Positions 1-8,477 of a DNA stretch of 23,834 nt are shown here, one piece after another (within the stretch, counting starts at the first letter, position 1; every line of letters begins with the position of its first letter). The stretch is from contig JALVQM010000387.1 in the NCBI GenBank assembly GCA_027025615.1, positions 1 to 23,834 on the forward strand, read 5' to 3'. This DNA is from Desulfobacteraceae bacterium (GTDB lineage Bacteria > Desulfobacterota > Desulfobacteria > Desulfobacterales > Desulfosarcinaceae). Below the pieces are notes generated by a model. That model was not told the DNA's origin, did no database searches, and was given only the letters and a program-made list of their open reading frames with translations. Both the position numbers and the translations under genes were made by a program.

Positions 1-95
1 CTAATAAATTGCGATGGTTATTACAATATGAGGTTGTTTTAAAACTCGGGGGTTATGATCTCGAACACGCGGGCACCGAATTTTGCCGAATACAC

Positions 96-141
96 AAAAA
101 AAAGCAGGTAGTCGCTGATAAAGCGATACCTGCTTTTTTTT
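96..141 (-). terminator. Intrinsic terminator after tRNA-Arg
   Basis: Reading the minus strand, a 12-13 bp stem (GCAGGTA-TCGCT paired with AGCGACTACCTGC, one bulged base) is flanked by eight A on one side and eight T on the other. It lies immediately 3' of tRNA-Arg, so it should end that transcript. The symmetric A/T tracts mean it could also act on the plus strand. Confidence 0.85.
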
Positions 142-142
142 C

Positions 143-219
<77 letters not shown>

Positions 220-225
220 CCTTTG

Positions 226-263
226 AAAAAGACCATTGCAACTGATCGATAGCTGCAATGGTC
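226..263 (-). terminator. Intrinsic terminator between tRNA-His and tRNA-Arg
   Basis: A perfect 10-bp stem GACCATTGCA/TGCAATGGTC with a 13-nt loop, followed on the minus strand by TTTTTC. It sits in the 57-bp gap between the two tRNA genes. If efficient, it would make tRNA-Arg depend on readthrough or on a promoter inside the gap. Confidence 0.75.
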
Positions 264-276
264 TCTTGCTTTTAAA

Positions 277-353
277 TGGGGTGAGTGATGGGACTTGAAC
301 CCACGACCACTTGGGCCACAACCAAGTGCTCTACCAACTGAGCTACACCCACC
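277..353 (-). tRNA. tRNA-His (anticodon GTG)
   Basis: Minus-strand cloverleaf with acceptor GTGGGTG/CACTCAC (one G-T pair), anticodon loop TTGTGGC giving anticodon GTG, and T loop TTCAAGT. The extra 5' G(-1) opposite discriminator C73, the identity feature of bacterial tRNA-His, is present at position 353 and is included in the interval. CCA is encoded. Confidence 0.95.
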
Positions 354-367
354 ATATGAAAATAGAT

Positions 368-400
368 TTATTATCAATCACGGCCTTTGATTGCAAGCAA
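368..400 (-). promoter_or_regulatory. Possible promoter for the tRNA genes
   Basis: About 15-50 bases upstream of tRNA-His on the minus strand there is TTGCTT/TTGCAA (-35-like, 391-400) and an AT-rich GATAAT/TAATAA (-10-like, 368-375). Spacing is 17 nt for the TTGCAA/TAATAA pair. Other alignments are possible, so the exact elements are uncertain. Confidence 0.35.
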
Positions 401-434
401 ATTTTAGTAGCTGGCCGGGATCTGCGCCTTGATG

Positions 435-529
435 AGTATACCAGGTTTAGCGCTTAACATACTCCAAGGCCGAACTATTGATTATTTCACGTTTCTGGTA
501 TAGTGTCTGGCCTCTACGATGTTAAGCGC
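435..529. repeat. Two interlocked inverted repeats (A-B-A'-B' order)
   Basis: Arm A, TATACCAG (437-444), is complementary to A', CTGGTATA (495-502). Arm B, GCGCTTAACAT (450-460), is perfectly complementary over 11 bases to B', ATGTTAAGCGC (519-529). A short AGGCC (467-471) / GGCCT (509-513) pair nests inside B. The arms interleave, so the two long pairings cannot both form as simple hairpins; as RNA they would make a pseudoknot or two alternative folds. As DNA, both A arms contain an extended -10-like TGGTATA, one facing each direction, so paired operators at divergent promoters are another reading. Confidence 0.6.
497..504 (+). promoter_or_regulatory. Extended -10 promoter for the 567/selB operon
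   Basis: TGGTATAGT matches the extended -10 consensus TGnTATAAT at all but one position. TTGATT at 478-483 is a possible but short-spaced (15 nt) -35. Transcription would start near 511, about 55 nt before the first gene, and the B' repeat arm (519-529) would fall just inside the transcript. Confidence 0.5.
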
Positions 530-566
530 AGCATAACCATAATCACCAGCTTGCAGGAAGGCCTAA

Positions 567-737
567 GTGTCTGATTTCCATATTTTCGTCATTCGTGCCA
601 TCCTGGCCATAGTATTTGCTGTCGTCCTGGCGCGCGTATTTTATCCCGGAGCCCAAATTATTTACATCGCCGGCTTGGCAATAATTCTTGCCGGACTGGC
701 TTATTTGGCAGAGTATCTTCGTCAGCGGAAAAAGTAA
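567..737 (+). CDS. Small two-helix membrane protein upstream of selB
   Basis: A 56-codon frame starting with GTG, with AGGAAG six bases upstream. Residues about 5-24 and 31-49 are hydrophobic (Ile/Leu/Val/Ala-rich) and are joined by a short RVFYPGAQ-type turn, predicting a helical hairpin in the inner membrane. The C-terminus ends in a basic RQRKK tail that should stay in the cytoplasm. selB follows after 17 bases, so the two are probably co-transcribed. The helix pair vaguely recalls the N-terminal membrane segment of PIN/TRAM (YacL-like) proteins, but nothing here shows a PIN domain, so I leave the function unassigned. The RBS, the non-random hydrophobic pattern and the operon spacing are the reasons for calling it. 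Confidence 0.7.
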   Translation: MSDFHIFVIRAILAIVFAVVLARVFYPGAQIIYIAGLAIILAGLAYLAEYLRQRKK

Positions 738-754
738 ATCGAGGTAAACAACAA

Positions 755-2674
755 TTGAAACCAATAATTCTAGGTACAGCAGGTCATATCGATCACGGTA
801 AAACGAGCCTGATCAAGGCTCTTACCGGGATAAACACGGACCGTTTGAAAGAAGAAAAGCTTCGCGGGATAACCATCGAACTCGGATTTGCCGATCACCG
901 CCTTCCAAGCGGACAACGCCTGGGAATAGTGGATGTGCCCGGCCATGAAAAATTTGTCAAAAACATGGTGGCCGGCGCCACAGGTATCGATATCGTGGCC
1001 ATGATCATAGCCGCAGACGAGGGTGTAATGCCCCAAACCCGTGAGCACATGGAAATCTGCTCTCTTCTGGGAATCAGCCACGGCCTTGTGGTCCTGACCA
1101 AGATCGATCTTGTGGACGAGGAATGGCTTGAACTGGTCAAGGAAGATATTGCCGAATTCGTAGCCGGCAGCTTTCTTGAATCATCTCCCATCATACCTGT
1201 TTCAACGGTTACAGGCCAGGGGCTGGACCAGTTTGAACAAACCCTTGACAAGCTTTGCACCAAGGTTCCGGAACGAAGTTCAGCAGGCATTTTTCGCCTT
1301 TCGGTCGATCGGGTTTTCACAATGCGCGGTTTTGGAACTGTAATCACCGGAACTCTGGCATCGGGGAAAGTCAGGTTGGGTGAAACAATTCAAATTTACC
1401 CGGCTGCAATAACCTCCAAAGTGCGTGGACTTCAGGTCCATGGCAAAAGTGTCGAAATCGCCACGGCCGGAACACGTACTGCCATAAATCTTCAGGGAAT
1501 CGACAAATCCGAGGTAAGCCGGGGACAGGTCGCAGCCCTGCCCGGGACCCTGATACCGACCTATATGGTCGATGTAGAGCTGACTTTCCTGGATTCCAAC
1601 CCAAAAGCTATAAAAAACAGGACCCGGGTAAGGTTTCACAGCGGAACCAGCGAAATCTTGGGGAACCTTATCCTGTTAGACAGGGAAGAACTTGCCCCGG
1701 GAAGCAAAGTACTGGCCCAGATCAGGCTGGAAAACCCTGTCGTTTTGCTCAGAAACGACCGTTTTGTCATCCGCAGCTATTCACCTGTAAGAACAATTGG
1801 CGGAGGGCGCATCCTGAACCCCGTCGCGGTAAAACACAAGCGTTTCAAGCCTGAAGTAATCAATCACCTGGAAAGCCTGGCGAGCAGCTCTGATGCTGAA
1901 CTTGTGGCAATGCATATTGAAAACAGCGGCTGGAAGGGTTGTTCCATCTCCCAGCTAAGAGTAATGACAAATCTTGCTCCCAAAGCCCTGGACCAGGTCC
2001 TGTCTGATTTGCTGAGCAAAAAAACAATCCTGCTCCTGGACAGGGAAACACGTATTTACATCCACAGCGGAACTGTTGCCAAGCTTGTGCAATTAGTCCG
2101 GAACAATTTGACTGATTACCACAAGCGCCACAAGTTGCGCGCCGGTATGCCCAAGGAAGAATTGAAATCCAAGCTGCCCGGCGCAATCGGGCAACGCTTA
2201 TTTACCCTGGCTGTGAACCAAATGGTGAAAAACGGCATCATCGTCCAGGAAGATGACCTGATAAGATTAAGCCAGCACAAGGTGACTCTGGCGGCCGATC
2301 AAAAACAAGTACGGGAACAGATGGTCAAACTGTACTTGCAAAACGGCCTTAAACCGCCATATTTCAAAGAAGTCTGCAGCAAACTGAAGCTGGAACAGGA
2401 TCAGGCAAACCAGGTACTGGAACTGCTGGTGGCAGAAGGCATATTGATAAAGGTCAAAAACGATCTTTATTTTCACCGTGACCCCCTTACACAACTGCAG
2501 CAAAAGCTGGTCGGTTTTCTTACTGAACACCGGGAAATCAACACCGGTCAGTTCAAGGATATGACTGGAGCTTCAAGAAAATTTGTGATACCTTTACTGG
2601 AATATTTCGATTCCTGCCAGCTGACCATCAGGGTCGGCGACACCCGGAGGCTGCGAAAACAGGCGAACAAATAA
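755..2674 (+). CDS. selB: Selenocysteine-specific elongation factor SelB
   Basis: SelB is the EF-Tu-like GTPase that carries Sec-tRNA to UGA codons marked by a SECIS hairpin in the mRNA. All GTPase motifs are present: GHIDHGKT (residues 10-17, P-loop), the GITIE switch I region (38-42), DVPGH (60-64) and TKID (115-118). EF-Tu-like beta-barrel domains follow to about residue 350. The C-terminal ~270 residues form the winged-helix array that binds SECIS. At 639 aa it is slightly longer than E. coli SelB (614). The start is TTG at 755, with GAGGT about ten bases upstream; the sequence begins MKPIILGTAGH as in the family. It lies between a small membrane protein and a DUF2333 gene. Its presence implies selA, selC and selD elsewhere; none is in this window. 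Confidence 0.96.
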   Translation: MKPIILGTAGHIDHGKTSLIKALTGINTDRLKEEKLRGITIELGFADHRLPSGQRLGIVDVPGHEKFVKNMVAGATGIDIVAMIIAADEGVMPQTREHMEICSLLGISHGLVVLTKIDLVDEEWLELVKEDIAEFVAGSFLESSPIIPVSTVTGQGLDQFEQTLDKLCTKVPERSSAGIFRLSVDRVFTMRGFGTVITGTLASGKVRLGETIQIYPAAITSKVRGLQVHGKSVEIATAGTRTAINLQGIDKSEVSRGQVAALPGTLIPTYMVDVELTFLDSNPKAIKNRTRVRFHSGTSEILGNLILLDREELAPGSKVLAQIRLENPVVLLRNDRFVIRSYSPVRTIGGGRILNPVAVKHKRFKPEVINHLESLASSSDAELVAMHIENSGWKGCSISQLRVMTNLAPKALDQVLSDLLSKKTILLLDRETRIYIHSGTVAKLVQLVRNNLTDYHKRHKLRAGMPKEELKSKLPGAIGQRLFTLAVNQMVKNGIIVQEDDLIRLSQHKVTLAADQKQVREQMVKLYLQNGLKPPYFKEVCSKLKLEQDQANQVLELLVAEGILIKVKNDLYFHRDPLTQLQQKLVGFLTEHREINTGQFKDMTGASRKFVIPLLEYFDSCQLTIRVGDTRRLRKQANK

Positions 2675-2707
2675 ATTCATTAACCTGATCATACCAGAGG
2701 AGAAGGT

Positions 2708-4042
2708 ATGAACGAAAATAACTCGGCCGACAATGGAAGCGAAACCAAGAAAGGATTTACGATTTTCGCCTTCAAGCGCCTGGTAATAGGCATATTGTTG
2801 CTGGTAGCAATTTTATGGGCCCTGGGAGTAGTTCTGGGATATTTCGAAAATCCATCACACATGGCCTTCAAACACAGTGCCCATCAGCCAACCCCGGCCA
2901 AAAAGGCTGCCGCCGGTAATAACTCTGCTGAAAACAATACCGCTACCAATGCTAAAGCCGACAAAACCGTTTCCCATGTTAAGGATGAGAAAACGAGCAG
3001 CAGCATCCATTTGGCCAGCAAACCAGCCGGCAAAAATGAATCAGCGGCACAGGCTGAATCCGAAACAAGTGGCCATCAAAACCAGCATGACACAGGACGG
3101 CAAGCCAGAAACGACTCCGCCCCGCAAGCCAACCTGCCTGCCGCTGGCAGCCAACAAGTGGCTACAATTGAAAATAAAACCGCCCCTGCCGAAAGCCACA
3201 CTCAGGCAAAGGAAAATCCACAGGCAGAGGAAAACGGGGGACATGCCAAGCAACCGGAAACGATTCATGCCGGAAAGGAGGAAATCCAAAAACCGCCGGG
3301 TGTAACCTTTGTGGAAGCAACCATCCGCCCCCTGCATTACGAATTGTATGAGCGATTCTGGGGCTGGAGGCCAAATGATATTCTTGATTTTACCGATAAT
3401 ATCAACAACTTTCAATTGGGTGTGCTGGAAGTAACCCGCCGCACGGCTGTAGTTCTTTCAGAAAGGATTTCACGCACAGGGACCAATGATGCCCTCGACC
3501 CCAACCTGGAAAACGCAATGAACTGGTTCATGATCAAGGCCGACAGGTACTGGTTCCCATCCGCTGAATCAAAGTTCAAGGAAGGGTTAAAGGAACTGGA
3601 CAAATACAAAGAAAAACTAATGGAAGGCAAGGCATCATTTTACACCCGCTCAGACAACCTGATTCCCCTGCTTTCATCTTTTGAAGATCTGCTTGGCAGC
3701 TGCGATGAAAACCTTGTTAAAGCTTTCGAAGAAGACGGCTCACCTGTCAGCTATTTCAAGGCCGACGACTACATTTATTATGCCCGTGGGGTAGCCAGCA
3801 CCATGTTGTCAATACTTGAAGCCGTTAATCATGATTTTATCTCAATTCTTGAAAGCCGCCATGGTACCGAACTGCTTCACCACGCGATTGAATCTTGTAA
3901 AAGAGCAGTCGAAATCGACCCCCTGTTGGTCTTTAATTCAGACCTGGACGGAATATTTGCAAACCACCGGGCCAACATGGCTGCACCCATAAGCCATGCC
4001 CGTTTTTACCTGGGACAGCTTATCAAGACTTTGTCTACCTGA
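2708..4042 (+). CDS. Membrane-anchored DUF2333 family protein
   Basis: A 444-aa protein. A short charged N-terminus is followed by one membrane helix at about residues 24-45. Residues ~50-195 are a low-complexity linker rich in Ala, Glu, Gln, Asn, Lys and His. A conserved globular domain (~200-444) follows, with features I associate with DUF2333: FWGWRPNDI, a FQLGVLEVTRRTA-like segment, DRYWFPSAES and FYTRSDNL. The topology predicts a periplasmic domain held by one helix. The function of the family is unknown to me. A strong RBS (AGGAGAAGG) precedes the ATG, 33 bases after selB, so it probably shares the selB transcript; I see no functional link to selenium. The linker looks like a flexible periplasm-spanning tether. 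Confidence 0.8.
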   Translation: MNENNSADNGSETKKGFTIFAFKRLVIGILLLVAILWALGVVLGYFENPSHMAFKHSAHQPTPAKKAAAGNNSAENNTATNAKADKTVSHVKDEKTSSSIHLASKPAGKNESAAQAESETSGHQNQHDTGRQARNDSAPQANLPAAGSQQVATIENKTAPAESHTQAKENPQAEENGGHAKQPETIHAGKEEIQKPPGVTFVEATIRPLHYELYERFWGWRPNDILDFTDNINNFQLGVLEVTRRTAVVLSERISRTGTNDALDPNLENAMNWFMIKADRYWFPSAESKFKEGLKELDKYKEKLMEGKASFYTRSDNLIPLLSSFEDLLGSCDENLVKAFEEDGSPVSYFKADDYIYYARGVASTMLSILEAVNHDFISILESRHGTELLHHAIESCKRAVEIDPLLVFNSDLDGIFANHRANMAAPISHARFYLGQLIKTLST

Positions 4043-4126
4043 CAGATTGCTGCCCACTGTAGTATATGACTTTTAAGGGGATAAATCCGCCTCAAGATGG
4101 CTATTGATTGAAACGGCTGTTTCACC

Positions 4127-5377
4127 TTACTGAACAAGGGATGCAAGGTAACCACAAATCCCGTCCAGCAGTAACATCCCCTGGCTATTCAGCCGAAAGC
4201 TGTCTTCGGTTCGCCGTGCCCAACCTTCCTGCTCGATTTCCAGCAATCCGGGCAGGAGTGCTTCAAACCGCTTCGGAAACTCCTGTCTGAGCTGGTCAAG
4301 ATTCAGCCCCTTGATTGTCCGTAAACCAAGATAAATCTTTTCCAACAGCCTTTGTCCGGTGCTCAAGGTTTCCTCTCCAGCCCGGGGCAGACACCCTCTG
4401 CCAAGTTTTTCCAAATAACTGGATAAGGAATTACAATTCCAAGACCGCCTCCGATTTCCATCAAAACTGTGGGCTGAGGGCCCAAGTCCCAGATAGGGCT
4501 GGAATGTCCAATACTTCCAGTTATGCCGTGATTTTGCAATTATGGAAGAATCAGATTCTGTCTTTGCAAAATTCGATACCTCATATTGCCTCCATCCTTG
4601 CTTTGCCAGGAAATCGACCGTAAACAAGAACAAGCCGGCAACCTGTTCTTCGCCAAGCCGTACACAGCGTCCGGCCTTTTCCAGCAGACCGAACTCGGTG
4701 TTATCTTCAATGCTGAGTATATAACAGGCCAGGTGATCGGGATCGACTGCAACTGCACAGGCCAAGTCTTGCCGCCAAAGTTCGTCTGTTTGTCCTACTA
4801 TCCCGTAAATCAGATCAAGGCCGAGATTGGCAAAGCCTGCCTTGTGCACATTTTCAATGGCATCCATGGCCTGCCTGCTGTTATGAATTCTGCCCAGGAA
4901 GCCCAACAGGTTATCATTGAAAGACTGAATTCCCAGGTTAATCCGGTTTACGCCGGCCAAGTTGAACCCTTTCAGTTTGGAAAAACCGACCGTTCCGGGG
5001 TTGGCTTCCAGGGTTATTTCTGCATTGGGTGACAAATTAACGATTCCGTCCAGGGTATCGATTATTTCAGCAACTTGACCCGGTGATAGCAGGGAAGGTG
5101 TTCCCCCGCCGAAATAAACACTGTCAACCTCGGTCCCACCTGCAGCTGAAAGCATTAGTTCCTGCTTACAGGCCCTTACAAAATTATCTATTAACTCAAG
5201 TTTTACAGTTGAAAAAAAATCGCAATAGGGACAGCGTTGCAGGCAGAAAGGTACATGAAAGTAAATACCCGTTTTGGATTCGCAGGCTTCCATATCCTGC
5301 CCGGGCTGCAAAGATTCAACACTGCTTTCGCTGGATTCACATGGCAATGCTGCCTGTAATGCCGGTTTTTTATTCAC
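4127..5377 (-). CDS. hemW: Radical SAM protein HemW (HemN-like)
   Basis: HemW is a radical-SAM protein related to coproporphyrinogen III oxidase HemN but acts in heme trafficking or insertion. Visible features: IYFHVPF just before CX3CX2C (C45-C49-C52, followed by DF, without the extra Cys typical of HemN), then GGGTPSLL, the family's SAM-binding loop. Length (416 aa as given) is near family size plus an N-terminal extension. The start is uncertain: GTG at 5377 gives a Ser/Glu-rich extension unlike HemW, and its GGAG is too close; ATG at 5293 (M29) is nearer the usual family start but also has a tight AGGA. It lies 38 bases after the histidine kinase gene and may be co-transcribed with it. 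It converges with the DUF2333 gene. Confidence 0.9.
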   Translation of the reverse strand: MNKKPALQAALPCESSESSVESLQPGQDMEACESKTGIYFHVPFCLQRCPYCDFFSTVKLELIDNFVRACKQELMLSAAGGTEVDSVYFGGGTPSLLSPGQVAEIIDTLDGIVNLSPNAEITLEANPGTVGFSKLKGFNLAGVNRINLGIQSFNDNLLGFLGRIHNSRQAMDAIENVHKAGFANLGLDLIYGIVGQTDELWRQDLACAVAVDPDHLACYILSIEDNTEFGLLEKAGRCVRLGEEQVAGLFLFTVDFLAKQGWRQYEVSNFAKTESDSSIIAKSRHNWKYWTFQPYLGLGPSAHSFDGNRRRSWNCNSLSSYLEKLGRGCLPRAGEETLSTGQRLLEKIYLGLRTIKGLNLDQLRQEFPKRFEALLPGLLEIEQEGWARRTEDSFRLNSQGMLLLDGICGYLASLVQ

Positions 5378-5415
5378 GCTCCGGATACCGTCAACTTTTT
5401 TCTGTTTATATCATT

Positions 5416-8325
5416 CTATTTACTGCGCCCGGACAACTCCTGTTTGACGGCAAGGGCAATCTCGTGAATGACGTATGGCTTCTTGACGTAGGTTCCGGCC
5501 CCCAGTGCCTGGGCCTGCTTGACTCTCAAGGATTCAGAATAGCCACTTACAATTATGGCTTTTTGGTCGGGCCGTATCTTCCTTATACGCCTGAAAGTCT
5601 CCAGTCCATCGATGCCGGGCTCCATGATCATATCCAGAATTACTAAATCCGGTTGATGGCTTTTTACATACTCAACAGCTGCCTGGCCACTGTTTACCGC
5701 TGCAACTTTATATCCCAGTTTGTCCAGAATACTAGTGGCAATATCTATCTGCTCGTCAGAGTCATCAACCACCAGGATGGTTTCCCCGTCGCCTATTAAT
5801 CCGTCTAAATCAAAAAACTTGTCGTCTGATTGCCGGCTTTCACGGGTTGCAGGAAAATAAATAGTAAATTTTGTTCCAACCCCCAACTTACTGGATACTT
5901 CGATCACTCCCCCATGGTCTCTTACCGTAGCCCATACCACAGCCATACCAAGTCCGCTTCCACTGCGTCCCATGCGTTTCTTGGTGTAAAATGGTTCGAA
6001 AATCCGGTTGACATCTTCAGGAGAAATACCAACACCATTGTCGGTCACGGTCATTACTACATAATCTCCGGATTTAATTTCAGGCAACCCGGCATTATCA
6101 GACAAGTGTCGATTTTCAGTAGCAATACTTATGGTACCACCATCGGGCAATGCTTCAACAGCGTTGATTATTAAATTCATCACTATCTTGATCAAATGCG
6201 CTGGTGATCCCTTGATGTCCAGCAGGGATTCATCCAGTTTCGTTTTCAGGTGTACTTCCGGATGCCTATCTACAAGGTCTCTTAATTCAGGGCTTTGCAA
6301 ATACTCTTTTATAACCTGATTGAGGTTGACGACTTCGGTAACCGAAACTCCTCTTCTGGCAAGAGTCAACAGGTCCTGCACTATGGCAGCAGCCCGTTTG
6401 CCGGAATCTCTTATCTTCTCCAGGGGCCTTATCAGTCTGCTGTCCCTGGAAAGTCCCATCATCAAGAGTTCAGGATAACTGACAATACCTGAAAGAATAT
6501 TGTTCAGGTCATGGGCAACCCCTCCAGCCAGCGTACCTATGGCTTCCATTTTTTGAGCGTGGCGCAATTTTTCTTCCAATCTCTTGCGCTCGGTAATATC
6601 TACCATTATGCAACGGCCTTCAACTATCAAACCCCGGGCGTCCCTGAAAGGAACCAGAGATAAGGACACCCATACCGGTTCATTATCACTCCGAACCAGC
6701 TCCAGTTCTTCATTGCTGACGGATCCTCCCTGCTGCAAAACATGAGAAACTCGCCTTACATGGGCAAGACTGGCTACTTTATCGGCTGCAAAACGGGTCC
6801 AGCGCCAACCCAACATCTCTTCCCGGCTGTAACCCAAAAGCTTTTCTGCTGCCGGATTACAATTCAGAATTTCTCCACTGTCGGCATCTATCGAAATATA
6901 GGCATGGGGAGCATTTTCATAGAGGCTGCGGTATTTGCTTTCACTGTCACGCAACCTTTTAAATGCCATGGCACTGAATATACTGACAGCTGTCTGGGCT
7001 GCCACCCCCATAAGCAGGTTTACATCACTTTTCCTCAATGGGCGTTTACTTTTCAGATTGTCAACAGCCATGATACCCAGGGAATGTCTTTCGTAGACTA
7101 TCGGAATGCAGATAAGCGACTTTGACCCGACCTGGTTGGCCACTTGCCTGCTTTTGGCAGAGAAAGTATCCTGAATTGCACCCAAATCGCCCACCAGGAT
7201 CGGCCGCTGTTCCTTGAAGACTTTAACAAAAACACCTTTTGCTGAAGGATTATCAAGTCTGAAGCGGGTCTTTTGAAGCAGTCCCCGCATTGAAACATCA
7301 AGCCCGAAACCTGCTGCAAAGACAAGCCGCTGTCCTTCACGGTCGGCCAGCATGATCATCCCTCTGTCAAAATCAAGATAGTTGGAAACATGATCCATCA
7401 CTATCCGCGTAAGACGGCCTATATCCATAATGGAAGAAGTGTCCTGGCCGATCTTCTGAATCAGCATTCCGGACCGATAACGATATGCTATTTCCTTTAT
7501 ATGATCCTCAGCGGCATCACCTTGCTTTTGTACAGTCTGAACGAGCATTTTTCTTTCAAGTAAAAGCCCCCGCAGGTATACTCCCATTGACGAAACTATT
7601 CCACTCAAAGTCAAAATGCCCGCCATCGCCGGAGATGTAAACAACCATCCAGCCGCCGAGACCAGTACCGCCAATACAGCCGTGAGGATAGCGGCTCTTT
7701 TCCACTGCCTGTGGGATGGTATTTGCCAATTTACTAAATACAGACAATGATCGCCACCTTGATGGATACATTTTGGGTGATCAACATTGGCGTATTGATC
7801 TGAAAAAAGCTTTACCACTGCCTCGAAGATGCCTATTCTATTTTCACACTGGTATGCTTTTTCCTGGACACCCTCTTTGGGCACAACAGTTATCTGCACA
7901 CTGTTCGTGTCGATTCTGCTGGTACTTACTTTTACAGATCTGCTCATTACAGGATAAATTTTTTCCAGCAGATTATAAATCGAAGCCGGGTTGAGCAGTC
8001 CCAGAGACAGCTGCTTGACCGGACCCATTGCTTCCGCAGACACTGCATAACGTCCAGCTTCCAAGGCAATACCGTCATCACCCGTTGCCTGAAGACATTC
8101 ATCGTAGAATTTGTCTACCTGGGCCTGGTTGAACCAGTGCCCCGGATCTTCGACTTCGTACTTGGTTATGCCGCTACGCAACAGAATAACTTCCGGATCC
8201 AGCTTTGGATATTTGTCGCTTAAATACTCTACGAAAAGTTTGACGATTCTACTATTGTAGATGGGAGTTGTTTCATCCAGGTGTTCTACAGATGAATTGA
8301 GAGAATCGGGCCTTGATCTTTGCAT
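5416..8325 (-). CDS. Membrane hybrid histidine kinase (sensor-TM-GAF-PAS-HisKA-HATPase-REC)
   Basis: A 969-aa sensor kinase with a fused receiver. Residues ~25-200 form a soluble sensory domain that resembles the V4R/AraC-ligand-binding class of folds and ends in a C-x8-C pattern (about C186 and C194). Two membrane helices lie at ~211-229 and 234-252, with a short coiled coil to ~280. A GAF domain spans ~285-455 and a PAS domain ~465-580. HisKA has the H-box GGVAHDLNN (H605). HATPase has the N-box NLIINAVEAL, G1 TDNGVGIS and G2 GSGLGM. The receiver (~848-969) has acidic pair D854/D855, phospho-acceptor D898 and K948. No separate response regulator is adjacent, so output is likely by phosphorelay to a partner elsewhere. 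The RBS is weak. Ligand unknown. Confidence 0.9.
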   Translation of the reverse strand: MQRSRPDSLNSSVEHLDETTPIYNSRIVKLFVEYLSDKYPKLDPEVILLRSGITKYEVEDPGHWFNQAQVDKFYDECLQATGDDGIALEAGRYAVSAEAMGPVKQLSLGLLNPASIYNLLEKIYPVMSRSVKVSTSRIDTNSVQITVVPKEGVQEKAYQCENRIGIFEAVVKLFSDQYANVDHPKCIHQGGDHCLYLVNWQIPSHRQWKRAAILTAVLAVLVSAAGWLFTSPAMAGILTLSGIVSSMGVYLRGLLLERKMLVQTVQKQGDAAEDHIKEIAYRYRSGMLIQKIGQDTSSIMDIGRLTRIVMDHVSNYLDFDRGMIMLADREGQRLVFAAGFGLDVSMRGLLQKTRFRLDNPSAKGVFVKVFKEQRPILVGDLGAIQDTFSAKSRQVANQVGSKSLICIPIVYERHSLGIMAVDNLKSKRPLRKSDVNLLMGVAAQTAVSIFSAMAFKRLRDSESKYRSLYENAPHAYISIDADSGEILNCNPAAEKLLGYSREEMLGWRWTRFAADKVASLAHVRRVSHVLQQGGSVSNEELELVRSDNEPVWVSLSLVPFRDARGLIVEGRCIMVDITERKRLEEKLRHAQKMEAIGTLAGGVAHDLNNILSGIVSYPELLMMGLSRDSRLIRPLEKIRDSGKRAAAIVQDLLTLARRGVSVTEVVNLNQVIKEYLQSPELRDLVDRHPEVHLKTKLDESLLDIKGSPAHLIKIVMNLIINAVEALPDGGTISIATENRHLSDNAGLPEIKSGDYVVMTVTDNGVGISPEDVNRIFEPFYTKKRMGRSGSGLGMAVVWATVRDHGGVIEVSSKLGVGTKFTIYFPATRESRQSDDKFFDLDGLIGDGETILVVDDSDEQIDIATSILDKLGYKVAAVNSGQAAVEYVKSHQPDLVILDMIMEPGIDGLETFRRIRKIRPDQKAIIVSGYSESLRVKQAQALGAGTYVKKPYVIHEIALAVKQELSGRSK

Positions 8326-8392
8326 GCAATAAGCCCATCGTATAAAGTAAAACTACCAGAAGCAACAGCATCTGGAAATGTTATCATGTAAA

Positions 8393-8433
8393 TCACTTTT
8401 AATAAGTGAAACTAAAAGTATCCGAATTGTCAA
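8393..8433 (-). promoter_or_regulatory. Possible kinase promoter with overlapping palindrome
   Basis: On the minus strand TTGACA (8428-8433) is followed after 17 bases by TTCACT (8405-8410, a poor -10). That -10 position overlaps one arm of the perfect 6-bp palindrome TCACTT/AAGTGA (8393-8409). A repressor or activator site over the -10 would explain the arrangement, but the weak -10 keeps this tentative. Confidence 0.25.
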
Positions 8434-8477
8434 GTAAAAATAATCCGCCGTATCAAACAATTTAAGTAAACCGGCGG
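8434..8477 (-). terminator. Probable terminator of the kor operon
   Basis: On the minus strand CCGCCG and CGGCGG pair perfectly (six G-C pairs) around a 21-nt loop and are followed by ATTATTTTTAC. It lies about 180 bases past the korC stop. The large loop lowers confidence. Confidence 0.4.

Noticed and set aside
354..566. tRNA-Sec (selC) near selB
   Set aside because: I looked for a long variable arm and a TCA anticodon on both strands and did not see a cloverleaf. selC must lie elsewhere.
895..1347. Minus-strand open frame inside selB (also others inside korAB, tsaD, purM and the dehydrogenase)
   Set aside because: These are antisense or off-frame shadows of strongly supported genes, without their own signals.
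5083..5646. Plus-strand open frame of about 187 codons
   Set aside because: It lies antisense across the well-supported hemW and kinase genes, and has no RBS or recognisable domain.
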